From: Marsupella aquatica | Taxonomy: Eukaryota; Marchantiophyta | Assembly (NCBI GenBank): GCA_973895155.1 | Contig: OZ316897.1 | Span: 19,716,001 to 19,780,000 of the forward strand | Length of the DNA stretch: 64,000 nt | Direction: 5' to 3' | Part shown: in pieces, positions 1 through 11,300 of the stretch | How positions within the stretch are numbered: the stretch's first letter is position 1 | How the letters are laid out: each line of letters begins with the position of its first letter | Notes under the pieces: generated by a model | What the model was told of the DNA's origin: nothing | Databases searched by the model: none | The model's input: the letters and a program-made list of their open reading frames with translations, nothing else | Position numbers and translations under genes: made by a program

Positions 1-123
1 AGCGGAAGCTCTTCATCTTTTTAACTTTGGTGATGACACCCTTCTACAATAGTAGAACGTGAATTTCCTTCACGTCTCAATCTCTCTGGCATTCACTGCC
101 TTCGTCAATTCAATCTTCAATTC

Positions 124-143
124 GTTCCCCGGCAGCGGCGCCA
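124..143 (-). other. Probable retrotransposon primer-binding site
   Basis: The minus strand reads TGGCGCCGCTGCCGGGG, a form of the tRNA-complementary site placed just inside the 5' LTR of many plant Gypsy elements. It lies 6 bases from the CA end of the putative LTR. The match is by eye. Confidence 0.55.
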
Positions 144-1116
144 AAAAGATGTCGTATAGCAATAAGTATCAAAAGTGTAATTTCTCACTTAAAACCGAGA
201 TTCTGATCCCTTAAAGAACGTATTTTGGTATGAATTGACTAACTTTCATCATTTTGAGTGATATAGAACTCATAGCTCTACACTTTCTTTACTTCTCAAC
301 AAAATAAAGTAAACAAAACATAAAAGTAACTTAACTTCAGATTTACAAACTAGAAAGGAAATGATTCCAGTTTTGGAGACTCTAGTAAATTATTGCCACA
401 CCTTCAGAAAGGACTTGGTCTCAATATAAGCACGCCTAAAATCTCTCAACTCATCAATCTTTCTACTGAAGATACAAAATTGAACAGAGATGAAATTCTG
501 AATCTGATAAACAAAGCAGCTTTCTGGTTGCAAATGTAATGATATGCCTTAAAATGCCATCAACACGGTTTGACATCAGCGTCGCGCAATTCAGTCAAAC
601 ACTAAGTCATATTCCGGAACAAAGCAACGGTACTGAAAGCTCTGAGAATCAAATTTATTTCTCATTCATCAACCACTACTCTTGAATTGGCTAGCAAATC
701 TTGACTCTACAAGCAAGCCTAGCAGTGAATTCAATACGAGTCTCAGAAGTCTGTAACTGAATTCAATCACCACAGGAATTCCTGAATTTCAATCACAACT
801 TCAAAAAAATGTTGCTTTACTTCCATACAACGCACTCTCAACATGCCTTGTTACAATGGAAGGAGGAGGGACTATTCAGAAGGTCCAATTTTGAATAGAG
901 TGTTGTCTCTGACTCTCTCTCTCCCTCTCTCCTCAAATGAGCATCCTACTCTGTCTTATAAGTGCTAAGGTCCTAAAATGAAGGAAATATGAAAAGCTAT
1001 ACCTGTTGAACTTGAACTAAGTATGAGGAAGTACAACATAAGTACTTAGAGATCGGAAAATACTACTATATTGGTAATCTATTTCGAAAGTTAAATCTAA
1101 GTATCGGAAAATGAGG

Positions 1117-1294
1117 GATGCTTCTAAAAGCGTCGGGTCAGAGTGGACGCTTCTGAAAGCATTGTGAGTTAAAGTACTCGGGAATAGTCAACGCTGTTGA
1201 AAGCGTCGGGAGTGAATCATTGGATAAGAGCGGACGCTTCTAAAAGCATCGGTCGAAAAATGGTCGATGAGGGTAGACGTTTCTGTTTAGCGTC
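1117..1294. repeat. Cluster of five short imperfect palindromes
   Basis: Five variants of GACGCTTCTAAAAGCGTC lie at 1117-1134, 1146-1163, 1191-1207, 1233-1250 and 1276-1294, mostly 42-45 bp apart. Each can fold on itself (GACGCTT against AAGCGTC), and the copies differ by a few bases. If the minus-strand LTR is real, they would sit in its U3 region, where repeated motifs often act as enhancers. That role is inference. Confidence 0.6.
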
Positions 1295-2314
1295 CAGAAT
1301 AGAACAAATGCTTGAAAAATGTCGAAAATAAACTGTCTTCCAAGAGGAATGGTAGAGATCGTCATTCCACACTGGCTGCTCAGATCAGTGGACGGTCAGA
1401 TGCTGTTTATCTCAGCTTATGTGAACCTCTCAGTCTCATCCTGTCTGTCCCCATCTTGTGATGCTCATCATTGCATTTTCAGTAGTTATCTGATCAAAAT
1501 CTCTCTTTCTGGAGCGTGAGCGAGGAAATGCGGTGGCAAGGAAAGGCGGTGGCGAGGAATAGGGACAGCAAAGGGGATCAAGGAGGTTGGAGCTGCCGAA
1601 GGCGATAAAGTAAGTTGGTCACCAAGATGGAGAAGGAAAAATAGACCGGAAACGACAAAGGGAGACGGAGGCCAGGCCAAGAGGAGGCAGTAAAGGATTT
1701 CCAATTCGAGACAACAACGATCATGACAATCAAGAAGATAAGTATATGGGTTCAACAACTTAATCAGAATGAATAAGTCTCACTCCTAACTAACTTCAAC
1801 TATCTATCTTCTACATCTTTTGAATCAAGGATAAAACATTCAAGTACGCAGAAACAAAAGATAAGTTAATGCACGAAGGCAAAGAAAGTCACCACAACAG
1901 AACGTGTCCGATAAACTCCTATAGAAAACTGAAATAATGAGCCAAACATTAAGTGTTTAAACAACGAGGAAAGTGTATACACATGAACACAAAGATTGAC
2001 GAAAATGCAGTGGGTAACGCAGAAAAGATACAGAGACCGACACAGGCGGAAGAAATACAACAAAACCTATTCGAGCAGCGTACAGGGCGACAGGACCGGA
2101 AGGATTCAAGAAATGGGTAGAACGTACAACTAAAACAGTTTCCTGACATAGTAAGTGTAAGAGAAATGTTCCCTCAGAGCGTGAAGATCAATATGCTCAC
2201 TCAGACCGTGGAGCTAGGCACACTGACACACAAAAAAATCAGGGCAGTATGGCACAAAAGTGCGTTTAAATTCATGAATGGAGTGAGGTCAAGTGTGTGA
2301 GCAAAGGAAGACAA

Positions 2315-2494
2315 CAAGTAAACTCTGATCCCGAATATTAAGTAGATGAGTCAGACTAAGTGGGCGTAGCCAGCCAGGACAGAAAGAGGATCAGAGTCAA
2401 ATGGCAAGTAAACTCTGATCCCGAATATTAAGTAGTTGAGTCAGACTTAGTGGGCGCAGCCAGCCAGGACAAAAAGAGGATCAGAGTCAAATGG
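2315..2494 (+). repeat. Two tandem 90-bp units in the LINE 5' leader
   Basis: Unit 1 is 2315-2404 and unit 2 is 2405-2494. Both begin CAAGTAAACTCTGATCCCG and end GTCAAATGG, with only a few differences. They lie about 290 bp before the ORF1 start. Tandem repeats in the 5' UTR are typical of L1-type elements, where they carry promoter activity. A promoter role here is inferred from position. Confidence 0.75.
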
Positions 2495-2779
2495 AATCAA
2501 CCAGACAGCCTACCGACCGGCAACAAGCTCTAGGCAGTCAGTAAGATCCGCTGCAGCCTGTACAGTAACCTGTGCAGTACCCACTTCTGACAGCGAGGCA
2601 AGGGAGCAGGCAAAAGACAAGGAAACGTGAATTCCAAAAAAGGGTGAAAGGGGGACAAACACAAAGGCAAGCAAGATACATCGAAAAGATCCAAGAAACT
2701 CACACATCAGCGCACACAGTAGTTCGGCGTTAAGGAGCAAGGAAAATTCTCATCAAGGGGGGCACGTGGTTCAGAAACA

Positions 2780-4480
2780 ATGGCGAAACTCAGCGAAATC
2801 TTCAAAGCAGAAGGATTAGCATGCGCAAAGAGAGACAATTTAAACCAGCAAGCTACAGGCTCGAGAGAAGAGGATCAGGTTTCATCCAGACTAGGAAAGG
2901 AAGCGATGGAGGATGAATGGGAGGAAGGAAGCACGAGCAACAATTCGGTTGGAATAGAAAAAGTCACAAGAACTATTGGTAACTGGTCGATCACTACCGA
3001 GTGCCAGTCTGCAATAAAATCATTATCGGCAAATAGTCTGAAGGACGATTGTTCTAAGATACAGCTACAAATGGATGTCAACCCACAAGCAACGAGTGTC
3101 GCAGTTACAGAGCTCCTATCCAAAGCGGTCCTATTCTTCTTTACAGGTGGAGTCCCTACTTTTAAGCAGTTCTTGAAGTGGGCGCAGGAAGAATTTTGCT
3201 TCAAAAGAAAGTGGGCAGTAAAGAGTACTAAATACGTCGGATTGAATTACTTCCTGGTTACTTTTTGTTCGCATGATCATAAGCTGGCGGCCCTAGGTAG
3301 CTCGCCCTGGTACTTGGGCAATAAATATGTCTACTGTGCACCATGGGACCCAGCATTTTCCCTTCATTCACCTTTCTTGGGGAGAATGCCAGTCTGGGCT
3401 GAGCTCACATACCGGGAGTTAGCCCTGGAAGGGAGTGGAAAACAGGTGTTTGAAAAGATGGGAGATATACTTCACTTTAGTCCAGCGCTTGGGGACTCAT
3501 CTTCCCCACATGATCGTGCCTGTCTATTATGGGACATGAATAAGCCCCTTCCGGAGATCCTTGTCATAAATCTGAGAGGAGAGGATCAACAAGAAGTTAC
3601 AACTATCCATCAACAAGTTGAATATATACACATCCCTTATGTGTGTTATATCTGTAAAGCGCTGGGTCACGTGGGCTCTAACTGCTCAAAGGGATCTCCG
3701 CAGTCTGCCCCAAACCAAGACAGCACACAAACCTTGCCTGCCCAGGCTACGACAAAGGTAAGGACTGATCCAACATCGCTAGCAGAACGGGGGAGTACCT
3801 CGCCCGCTCCTAACGTGGATCTCCATTTGGATCCAGGCCTGAGGTATGAAGGATTACTTCCGTCCCCTCCCATCAGTCTGGGATCATCTGCAGTCAAGAT
3901 TCCATACCAGATATTCCATGATAATAGGGGTATAGGTCGGATCAAGCCTCATCAGGCTCAATATTCTGATGTCTTGATGTATCCACAGTCCCAGGGGATG
4001 GAATTGTTGACAGGAGAAGCAATGATGCACATCAACGGAGCAGGTCCTCTCTACAAGTGGCAGACCCTTGTCACAGACAATCAGGACACCAATCATCCAT
4101 CCTTTTTTATACCAGGCTGCACCTATTCAAACACATTCGCTCCATGGCAGCCATACAACATATCATCAAGATTGGAATCTAAAGCAGACGTAGGAGCTAG
4201 GATCTCGCGCTCCACAGATGTAGTCCTTCCTGCGGTTGGTGTGAACACTCGCACTTGGAAGAGTTCAAATATAGCGTCACCCTCATCAGAAACTACTCAA
4301 ACTGGAAGGTTGCACAACCGTCTAGCACGACCATCAAGGAATAAAATCATCAAGAAGAAACAGAATCTCGGCCCATTAATTGTTCTCCTCAGCAGTTCTA
4401 AGATCATCAGAAACAGCTTACACAACGCTTCTCTACAATCAGATCCTGGGGGATACTTCAGGGCGTTACACCTCCAATAA
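2780..4480 (+). CDS. LINE ORF1 protein (RNA-binding, DUF4283-like region plus CCHC zinc knuckle)
   Basis: This 566-residue frame starts at an ATG following the LINE leader. Residues ~110-220 resemble the DUF4283 region of plant L1 ORF1 proteins, with a tract of the form GRMPVWAELTYREL typical of its end. A CCHC knuckle (C-x2-C-x4-H-x4-C) follows at residues ~290-304, in CYICKALGHVGSNC. The rest is a long Ser/Pro/Thr-rich tail. ORF1 proteins of this type coat the element RNA in a ribonucleoprotein particle. The frame has no internal stop, unlike ORF2, and ends 144 bp before the ORF2 ATG, the usual two-ORF layout. The family call is firm; activity cannot be judged. Confidence 0.85.
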   Translation: MAKLSEIFKAEGLACAKRDNLNQQATGSREEDQVSSRLGKEAMEDEWEEGSTSNNSVGIEKVTRTIGNWSITTECQSAIKSLSANSLKDDCSKIQLQMDVNPQATSVAVTELLSKAVLFFFTGGVPTFKQFLKWAQEEFCFKRKWAVKSTKYVGLNYFLVTFCSHDHKLAALGSSPWYLGNKYVYCAPWDPAFSLHSPFLGRMPVWAELTYRELALEGSGKQVFEKMGDILHFSPALGDSSSPHDRACLLWDMNKPLPEILVINLRGEDQQEVTTIHQQVEYIHIPYVCYICKALGHVGSNCSKGSPQSAPNQDSTQTLPAQATTKVRTDPTSLAERGSTSPAPNVDLHLDPGLRYEGLLPSPPISLGSSAVKIPYQIFHDNRGIGRIKPHQAQYSDVLMYPQSQGMELLTGEAMMHINGAGPLYKWQTLVTDNQDTNHPSFFIPGCTYSNTFAPWQPYNISSRLESKADVGARISRSTDVVLPAVGVNTRTWKSSNIASPSSETTQTGRLHNRLARPSRNKIIKKKQNLGPLIVLLSSSKIIRNSLHNASLQSDPGGYFRALHLQ

Positions 4481-5638
4481 CGAGTCTACGTCAATGGAAG
4501 AAGAAACAGGGCGAGACAGCAACTCTTCAAGCTCGGAGTACGAAACAATATCCGACACAACAACAAATAATCAGGAAGTAGGTTGAGGTAATACCGCTCC
4601 CTACTGTTATTAAGTGCTTGAATTATGGATGATCTCTTGAACATCGCAATATGGAATGTCTCCGGCCTCTGTGATCCAAATAGAAAATATATAGTACAAA
4701 AATGGATTAAAGATATGCGTAACTCTATACACATTCTAACTCTTCTCGAAATAAAAGCTAACGATTTCCGTCTCATCTCTGCTCTTTCCCTTATTCTTCC
4801 TGGATATAAAACTCTTATCGCTCACCCGGTTGGTGGGAGGGGAGGGGCAGCTATGCTAATCCACCCTTCCTTCCAGGTCACAAATTTTGGCATCTCACCA
4901 GTCAGTAGTGCCATATGGGCCACTATTGAAAGCGATAAAGGTTGCTTTGGTATAGTGGGTCTATATGCTTCTAACGTCTCTGCTGTCAGAACCCAGCTTT
5001 GGGAATACTTATTGCTCACTCTTTCGGTCGAGAACTGGGTTATTTCTGGAGATTTTAACATGACAGAAAAAGAAAAAAACTCAGTTGCTGGCCACTCTTC
5101 TTTGCTCTCCGGTGCTGAATTAGAAGCCTGGTGTGAGTTTAGGTGTCGTTTTGACCTTCACAATGCCTATAAACTTGCTCGCTCCGTCTACGGCTCCTGC
5201 TACACGTGGAGGAGAGACACTCTTCTTGGGGTATTCCAATCCCGGCTTGACAGGTTCTATTTGAGTAATAGTGGATCTTGGTTGGATCAGGTTATATCCA
5301 TTTCCCACCATCATGATCGCCCCATGTCCGACCATTGCCCAGTCTCTCTCTCATGTATTATAACGCCTCCTATGGATGCAAATCACTCAGCTCACAGGTC
5401 CTCATATTTCAAAGCCAACTCATGGGTCATCAGAAGCGCATACAATATGGAACTATTGGAACGTGCATGGTATAATCAATCATCAAACACTACAGATCCA
5501 AAGATAGCTTTCTATCTAGCTTGCAAGAGGTTCCGTCGTGAGTTCATGGAAATTCAATCTAAAAAAACAAGTAAACAAATAACGATAGAGGATCTTTGAG
5601 CAAAAATATTATCGCTGCGCTCCTTCGTTGGTGGCTGC

Positions 5639-7408
5639 TGTAATACAGTACATTAGTTAGAAATGATTAAAAAATTATAAATTTTGAACTTTTTCTAAGT
5701 CAAAGGTGCAATATAGTTACCTTTTGTAGCAATTTAGATCAAGTGAACACTTTACCTAATGTCATGCTACACCGGAGACTACTTCCTATTCTGAATCTTG
5801 AACGACAGCGGAAACCTTTACCTTTCATCGGCATCACACTCAAGACATGGATGTAATTCGAGAAGCTATGCAAGAGAATACCTACACAAGAGTTCAGCAA
5901 CCAGATCAGACATCACTACTCCAACAAGATTAGTTCTCCCACGACAATAGTTAAGATCAGTCGATCTCTGCAATTTTAGTTAAATAGTTAAAGTAGTTAG
6001 AAAAGTCTCATACTTTTTTAGGAGATAGCTCTTATGTAGCAGACCCTTCCCTGAAAATATCAGCCAAAATCGACATGTCGTTTAGAAGTTATAGTATTTT
6101 TAGTTTTGCAGTAGCGTGAGTGCGCAAAGGCGCAACGGCGCTAGTACTCCAAAGCAACGGCGCTTCCGACACTTGGAAAAATTTCCGGAAAAATGTATTT
6201 ATTTATCCGACAGCACTTTTCACCGATTTTATTAAGACACTTAGACACCTCAGAAAAGTCTAAAAGTTTTCCAGCATGAAGCATGTATATAAATCTTCCA
6301 CCTAGGAAAGTTTCACCCCATTTTGACTTTTATGTTAGAAATTAAAATTCTAATAAACTCACTGTTTATTAGTTTTACCACAAAAGTGCAAAAAACACTT
6401 TTACTCCAATTTACACTAGGGATAACTTTTGGTTAGTTTTTCATTTCAGCAACATTCTAGTGAACCTTGAGTACTCTTATAGCATATTTTCATACTTTTT
6501 ACTTTAGTTTATGACCCTTGAGATATGAAAGGGCATGTCCTTTCATTATCTATTTTCCCCTTTAGTTTCTGCTAGCCTATATGTAGTAGAGTTTTTGCCA
6601 CTTTTTGTGTGAAGGAATTTCATGAGCACTCAGTTGCAAGATTGCAACTTTGTTACCTCCATTTGTAGCAAGCACTCCATTGCATATGAGTACTTAATAC
6701 AAAGGAATTCTTCCCCCTTCAAGTCTAAATGAATGAGAAGTTTGGACCCTTGAAGTAAAATTATTGTGATTGTTAAATATTTTGAGTATGTGGAAATAGA
6801 TTCCTTGTTGGTGATGTTTCACATATTCCTTAGTTCTTGATGCATAGTTTTTTTGACGTGACATTGTTTGTGCACGGGATGCAAAGATTGTTACTTACCA
6901 ATTACTTATGGCTTCAAATTTGATTATGATGGTGTCTCTTATTTGTGACACAAAGTACCGATTGGATACAGAAGTGATTGATTACTAGTCTTCACTCAAT
7001 ACCTTGGAAGGAAAAGTTGAGACACATTGACGGCATTTTAGTAATCATCCTAGTACCGTAATCCTTTCCAGAAATGTTCTTGCGGATATACCACCTAAAT
7101 CATATCAAATGAAGTTATGTTGAGGAGTCACCTTGGTTGTTTCCTAACTCCCTCACCATACCTCAAGGTTTTCATTGTGTTTTATTAATTGTCTCCATTT
7201 GTTAATTTTATTTTTAATATCAAGCAGACATTTAAAACTATACCTTGTTGAGCAACCATAGTAAAAGGCTCAACCTTTGTGTTTTTGTTACCTTATTCAT
7301 TCATAAGTGCTAAATCATAGAAAATCATTCCTTATATGTTCTTCCATGGGAACGAATACCGAGTTTTGGATCTTAAATGTTTATTTATGTCCCTAGTGTG
7401 ATACTACA
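5639..7408. mobile_element. Solo LTR (1,770 bp) inside LINE ORF2
   Basis: The unit begins TGTAATAC and ends GATACTACA, so the ends are short inverted repeats of the TG...CA kind. It is flanked by a perfect 5-bp duplication GCTGC (5634-5638 and 7409-7413). Removing the unit and one duplication restores the LINE frame exactly. There is no internal region, no long ORF and no second LTR, so this is the product of LTR-LTR recombination. A TATA-like TGTATATAAATC lies at about 6284. Length, base composition and the TATA suggest a plant Gypsy (possibly Tat-like) LTR, but the family is a guess. Confidence 0.88.
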
Positions 7409-8358
7409 GCTGCCTAACTGGAAACAACCTCACTGAGTTGCGAGAGGCGGAGGTTGCTCTTAGAGATTCTGAGTTCCGGGAGGCTATTGAGCTTCGTAAG
7501 AAATCAAGGATTCGGTGGCTGGGGCTCGGGGATGCCTCTACTAAATTCTTTTTTAATATTGTTAGGACCCAGCAGCAGAGAGCCAGGATTCCTTGCCTTT
7601 GTCTCTCGGATGGCACATTATCTCACGACAAGGATCAGGTCCTCATAGAAGTTGGAAACTTCTACCGTTCACTCTATTCCCCGGATGCCCTAGAAACTCA
7701 GCTCAATGTACAAGCTAGAAGGAAAATGCTTAGGTTCTCCTCCAAACGAATCTCTCCGGCAGAATCCAATCAGTTAGACGCAGCCCCTTCTATGGATGAA
7801 CTCTTTTCAGCAGCCAAAAAGATGAAGAAAAATAAAGCCCCAGGCCTAGACGGCCTTACAATAGAGGTCTTTTTGGGGTGTTGGGGATTCATCACGCCAA
7901 CCTTTACCGGCATGATCTTATCTTTCTGGGCAGACGGTATCATGCTACCAGGCTTTATAGAGGGAGTAATAAAGCTGGTCCCAAAATCAACTGATAAAAC
8001 AAGATTGACGGACTGGAGACCAATCACTCTTCTGAATATAGCATATAAAATCATAGCAAAGCTCATTGCTATCAGGCTCGGGAGAGTTCTGCCAAAGATG
8101 GTAAACCCTCAACAAACAGGGTTTGTTCCTGGGCGTCAGATTCTTGATAACGTTTCTTTGGCATGGTTGGCGATAGACTGGATCTCAACAAATAACGTGC
8201 CTGCTCTATTCATAAAAATGGATTTTTCAAAAGCATTTGACCGCGTAGACCACCGTTACATCAGGGAGACCCTCAGCACATTAGGCCTGAGCCAATCGCT
8301 TACTAGGAATATCATGGGTCTAATGATGCAAGCAACTGCTAAGGTTCATGTCAATGGG

Positions 8359-11300
8359 TGTGACACGGGTAACGTGTCACTTGACCGAACCCAGGTCGTA
8401 GATTAGGACTTATACGGTCATTAGGACCGTAGCCATAGCGTAGAATAGCACGTATAGCCGTCAAGTTGCCATTATGATTAGATTAGGAGTAGGTTAAGAT
8501 AACCGAATAATTACGAGTTCAGGAAAGGGATTATTACGCACGACCGAGGTATGGTGGCGGCAGCGGAGTAAAAATCAGTTAGAAGAATCACGCTTGGACC
8601 GAGACGCCAACTTCAGCCCGTTATCAATGACCAAACGGCCTGACCTTCTCACGCTCGGGCTCGTCCGGGCACCCCCATAAGAGAGGAGCCGATGGCACTG
8701 CGGGCCATTCGCTCACGTTTACCTTTTTGGAATTCACGAACGCTGCCATCCGCTCGCCTTTTTGATTGAATCCAGTCGACCTTTACGAGGAAATTATCGA
8801 GGGAGAAGAGCAAAATGTGGCGAGATTTAGTCAGGACGAGCGAGGCCTCCGCGAAAAAGGACCAGCCAGGTGGGAACGTGGACGCAACGAACCGGACTAC
8901 GAGGTTAGTATGACCCTCACAACCTTGGGATTTTGGACCTTGTTTGGCGAGGTAGGTGCTAAGTTCTCTGAGACTTACTGGTACTCTTGCCCCGAGAAAG
9001 CCGCTTACGAACGAAGGTACGCGAAGTTGGTAACCAAGGTAGCACTGGTTAATTGCGAAAGGACAGCCATCACCAGGGATTCTAGCTATAACGAGCTGCG
9101 AGACTACATCACCGAACTATATCTCAGCGAGGAAGGGCTTAGATCGGTAGCAGAGGCGATTCTTGAGGTTCCAACTAAGTTCTTTAAGCTGAAGGGCAAC
9201 CAGCGGCTTACTCAAGCAGAGTTCGACAAGATTCCGGGGTACCTAGACCAACAGATCGCAGCCGAAAAGCGCCAAGAAGACATCAGCAGACAACGGGAAG
9301 CAGCGCGTAATCTCACGTTCCTCGGGGAAAGCTCCAACGCCTTCAACTGGGATATGGCTACCCCAGCGCCTCAACCGATGACCACCGGAGTACCGCCGAA
9401 CCAGTCCCAAGTCCGTCCAGTAATCAACGCGGAGTGTTCTTCGGGTTCCGAGCGAGCTAGTCCGCAACTCGAACAACGTCCTCGTAAGTGGTCAAGGACT
9501 ACGACGGCCCCCGAATCAACACGGACCGACGCCGCGCCTGCACCTGCCCCGGCAAACCCCCCGACCAACCAGACCCGACGGCCCCCGGATAACCCGAAGT
9601 CCAACTTATTACAGGTAATCCGCGTCCCCGAGGTAGTCTGGATCGCGATCAAGAAACTCGAACATGCGGACTATCTCAAGGAGCATCAGTTGGAGCGGTT
9701 CGCCCACTTACTATGGAGGCCGTGCGCCGCCGGGCCGAAGGAGATTTGTGAGTTGATCTCCAATTTCGACACTGATGCGTCAACCACCAAGGTTTCGGGG
9801 CAGACCTTATCACTCACGGAGCATCGGTTAACGCAAATTTTCGGCCTACCAATCGGGCCGGTGCCGGTGGAAATCCGAATTCGGGATAAGGAGTATACGC
9901 CGCGGCACTTCAAACCCGAGGGTAAGACGGACAATGGATACAAGGGGGCATGCACCAACTTAACCTGTATGGAGCGGCTTAACTTCATACGGACTACCCT
10001 ACACATGATTGAGCCACGATCCGAGATTTCCCTCTGCACGATAGTGCAGATGGAACAGTACAAACGACGAAACTGGGCCCAATTCTTCTACCGAAGATTC
10101 TCGGGAGAGCTGAAGCGGGCTCAGGGTGGTATGGCTATTGGAGGGAAGACTTACTTGGGGAGTCATATCGCCATTATCCTCGCCTGGTACAAGGCACGGT
10201 GGGAGGCCAGAGGAAAGAATACGGCCACCTCAGCCCCGGGTAATGTCACCCCCACCCCAGAGGAGGCAACCCCGACTACGCGAACTACTATCCCTCGGAC
10301 AAACCCTGAGCCGGAAGCCCCGACTAATACTCCGCAACCGCCCCCTGTGGAAATTCCACCGCCTCCTTCCGTTGAGCCTCCGCTACCTGCAGTACAACCA
10401 CCCCCAATCCCTCCACCACCTGAAGAAACCTTCCCCTCCCCAGCGCTGACTACGGAGGAGCTCATTGCCCCTGCCGAGGAACCACCGGTACCCGAGAGGA
10501 TGGAGGACTACCAAGTAGCCCCGGGGACCATGGCCTACGACTTGGTCCAGAAGTTTAGCCAGACTATGTCTGGGGAGTTGGCGACATACATCGGACAACA
10601 AGTCTCAGCGTACTTTCAGCCAGCCTTCTTCATGCTAGAGCACCAACCATGGATCGTCAGCCGCTTGGAAGAAGAACTCATGGCGAAGGGGAATGAGATT
10701 GGGCGTCTCCAGATGCTGGTAGAGCACCTCGAGGAGGAGGCAACGACCCGCCGCGAGGATTTAGTCCGCACTGTCGAACAGAGGGACGGACTAACCCAGG
10801 AGTTAAGCGGAGCGCAGGCCGAACTCAAGAAGCTGGACGACACCGTGCTTCAATTACGCTCAGAATCTTTGGCTCGGGTTACCAGCCTGACCGACCTCAA
10901 CAAACAATTCTTGCAGGCAGCACAGCAGGTGGCTAGTCTCTCCGCCGAACGAGATAAATTGCTAGCGCAGGACCAGGTCCATCGCGACGCCATCGACCAG
11001 CTCAACTTGGAGGTGGCGCGGCTCCAGACTGAAGCCGACGAAGCTGCAAATGAGGCAGAGGAAGCATTACAGGACAACAAGGCTTTGCAGGACCGCGTCA
11101 CCCTGCTCGTCCTCCAGCGGGGAAAACCTGGGCTCACCTCTGATCAAGGCGGCTCGAGGTCTCGCCCCAACAAGGGGACCAGCCCTGGTCCAACCACTGC
11201 ACACACGTAAGGGGTAGTTAGCGAAGGGTAGAAGCAGGCGCCGCGCGAGGCGGTTAAGTCAGCGACATCTTTTAGTTAGGCGTAACGACAGAATGACTGT

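Larger units (their letters stand above)
1..1300 (-). mobile_element. Gypsy-type LTR retrotransposon, partial (LTR plus start of internal region)
   Basis: On the minus strand a GC-rich block at 124-143 matches the TGGCGCC...GCCGGGG primer-binding site common in plant Gypsy elements. Directly upstream of it on that strand is a sequence ending in CA (TGTCGTATAGC at 150 when read on the plus strand), as expected for the end of a 5' LTR. Positions 1-123 would then be the start of the internal region, cut by the window edge. The LTR would extend to higher coordinates. A TATA-like TTATAAG near 955-962 and a CT-rich stretch at 905-933 could be promoter and leader. The outer LTR end was not found, so the right boundary is a guess. 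No gag or pol sequence is visible here. Confidence 0.4.

Noticed and set aside
1117-1294. CRISPR-like regular repeats
   Set aside because: Repeats differ from one another, spacing is uneven, no cas genes, and the genome is eukaryotic.
9243-11137. Several long minus-strand frames opposite the 814-codon ORF
   Set aside because: Shadows produced by the GC-rich codon composition of the plus-strand gene.
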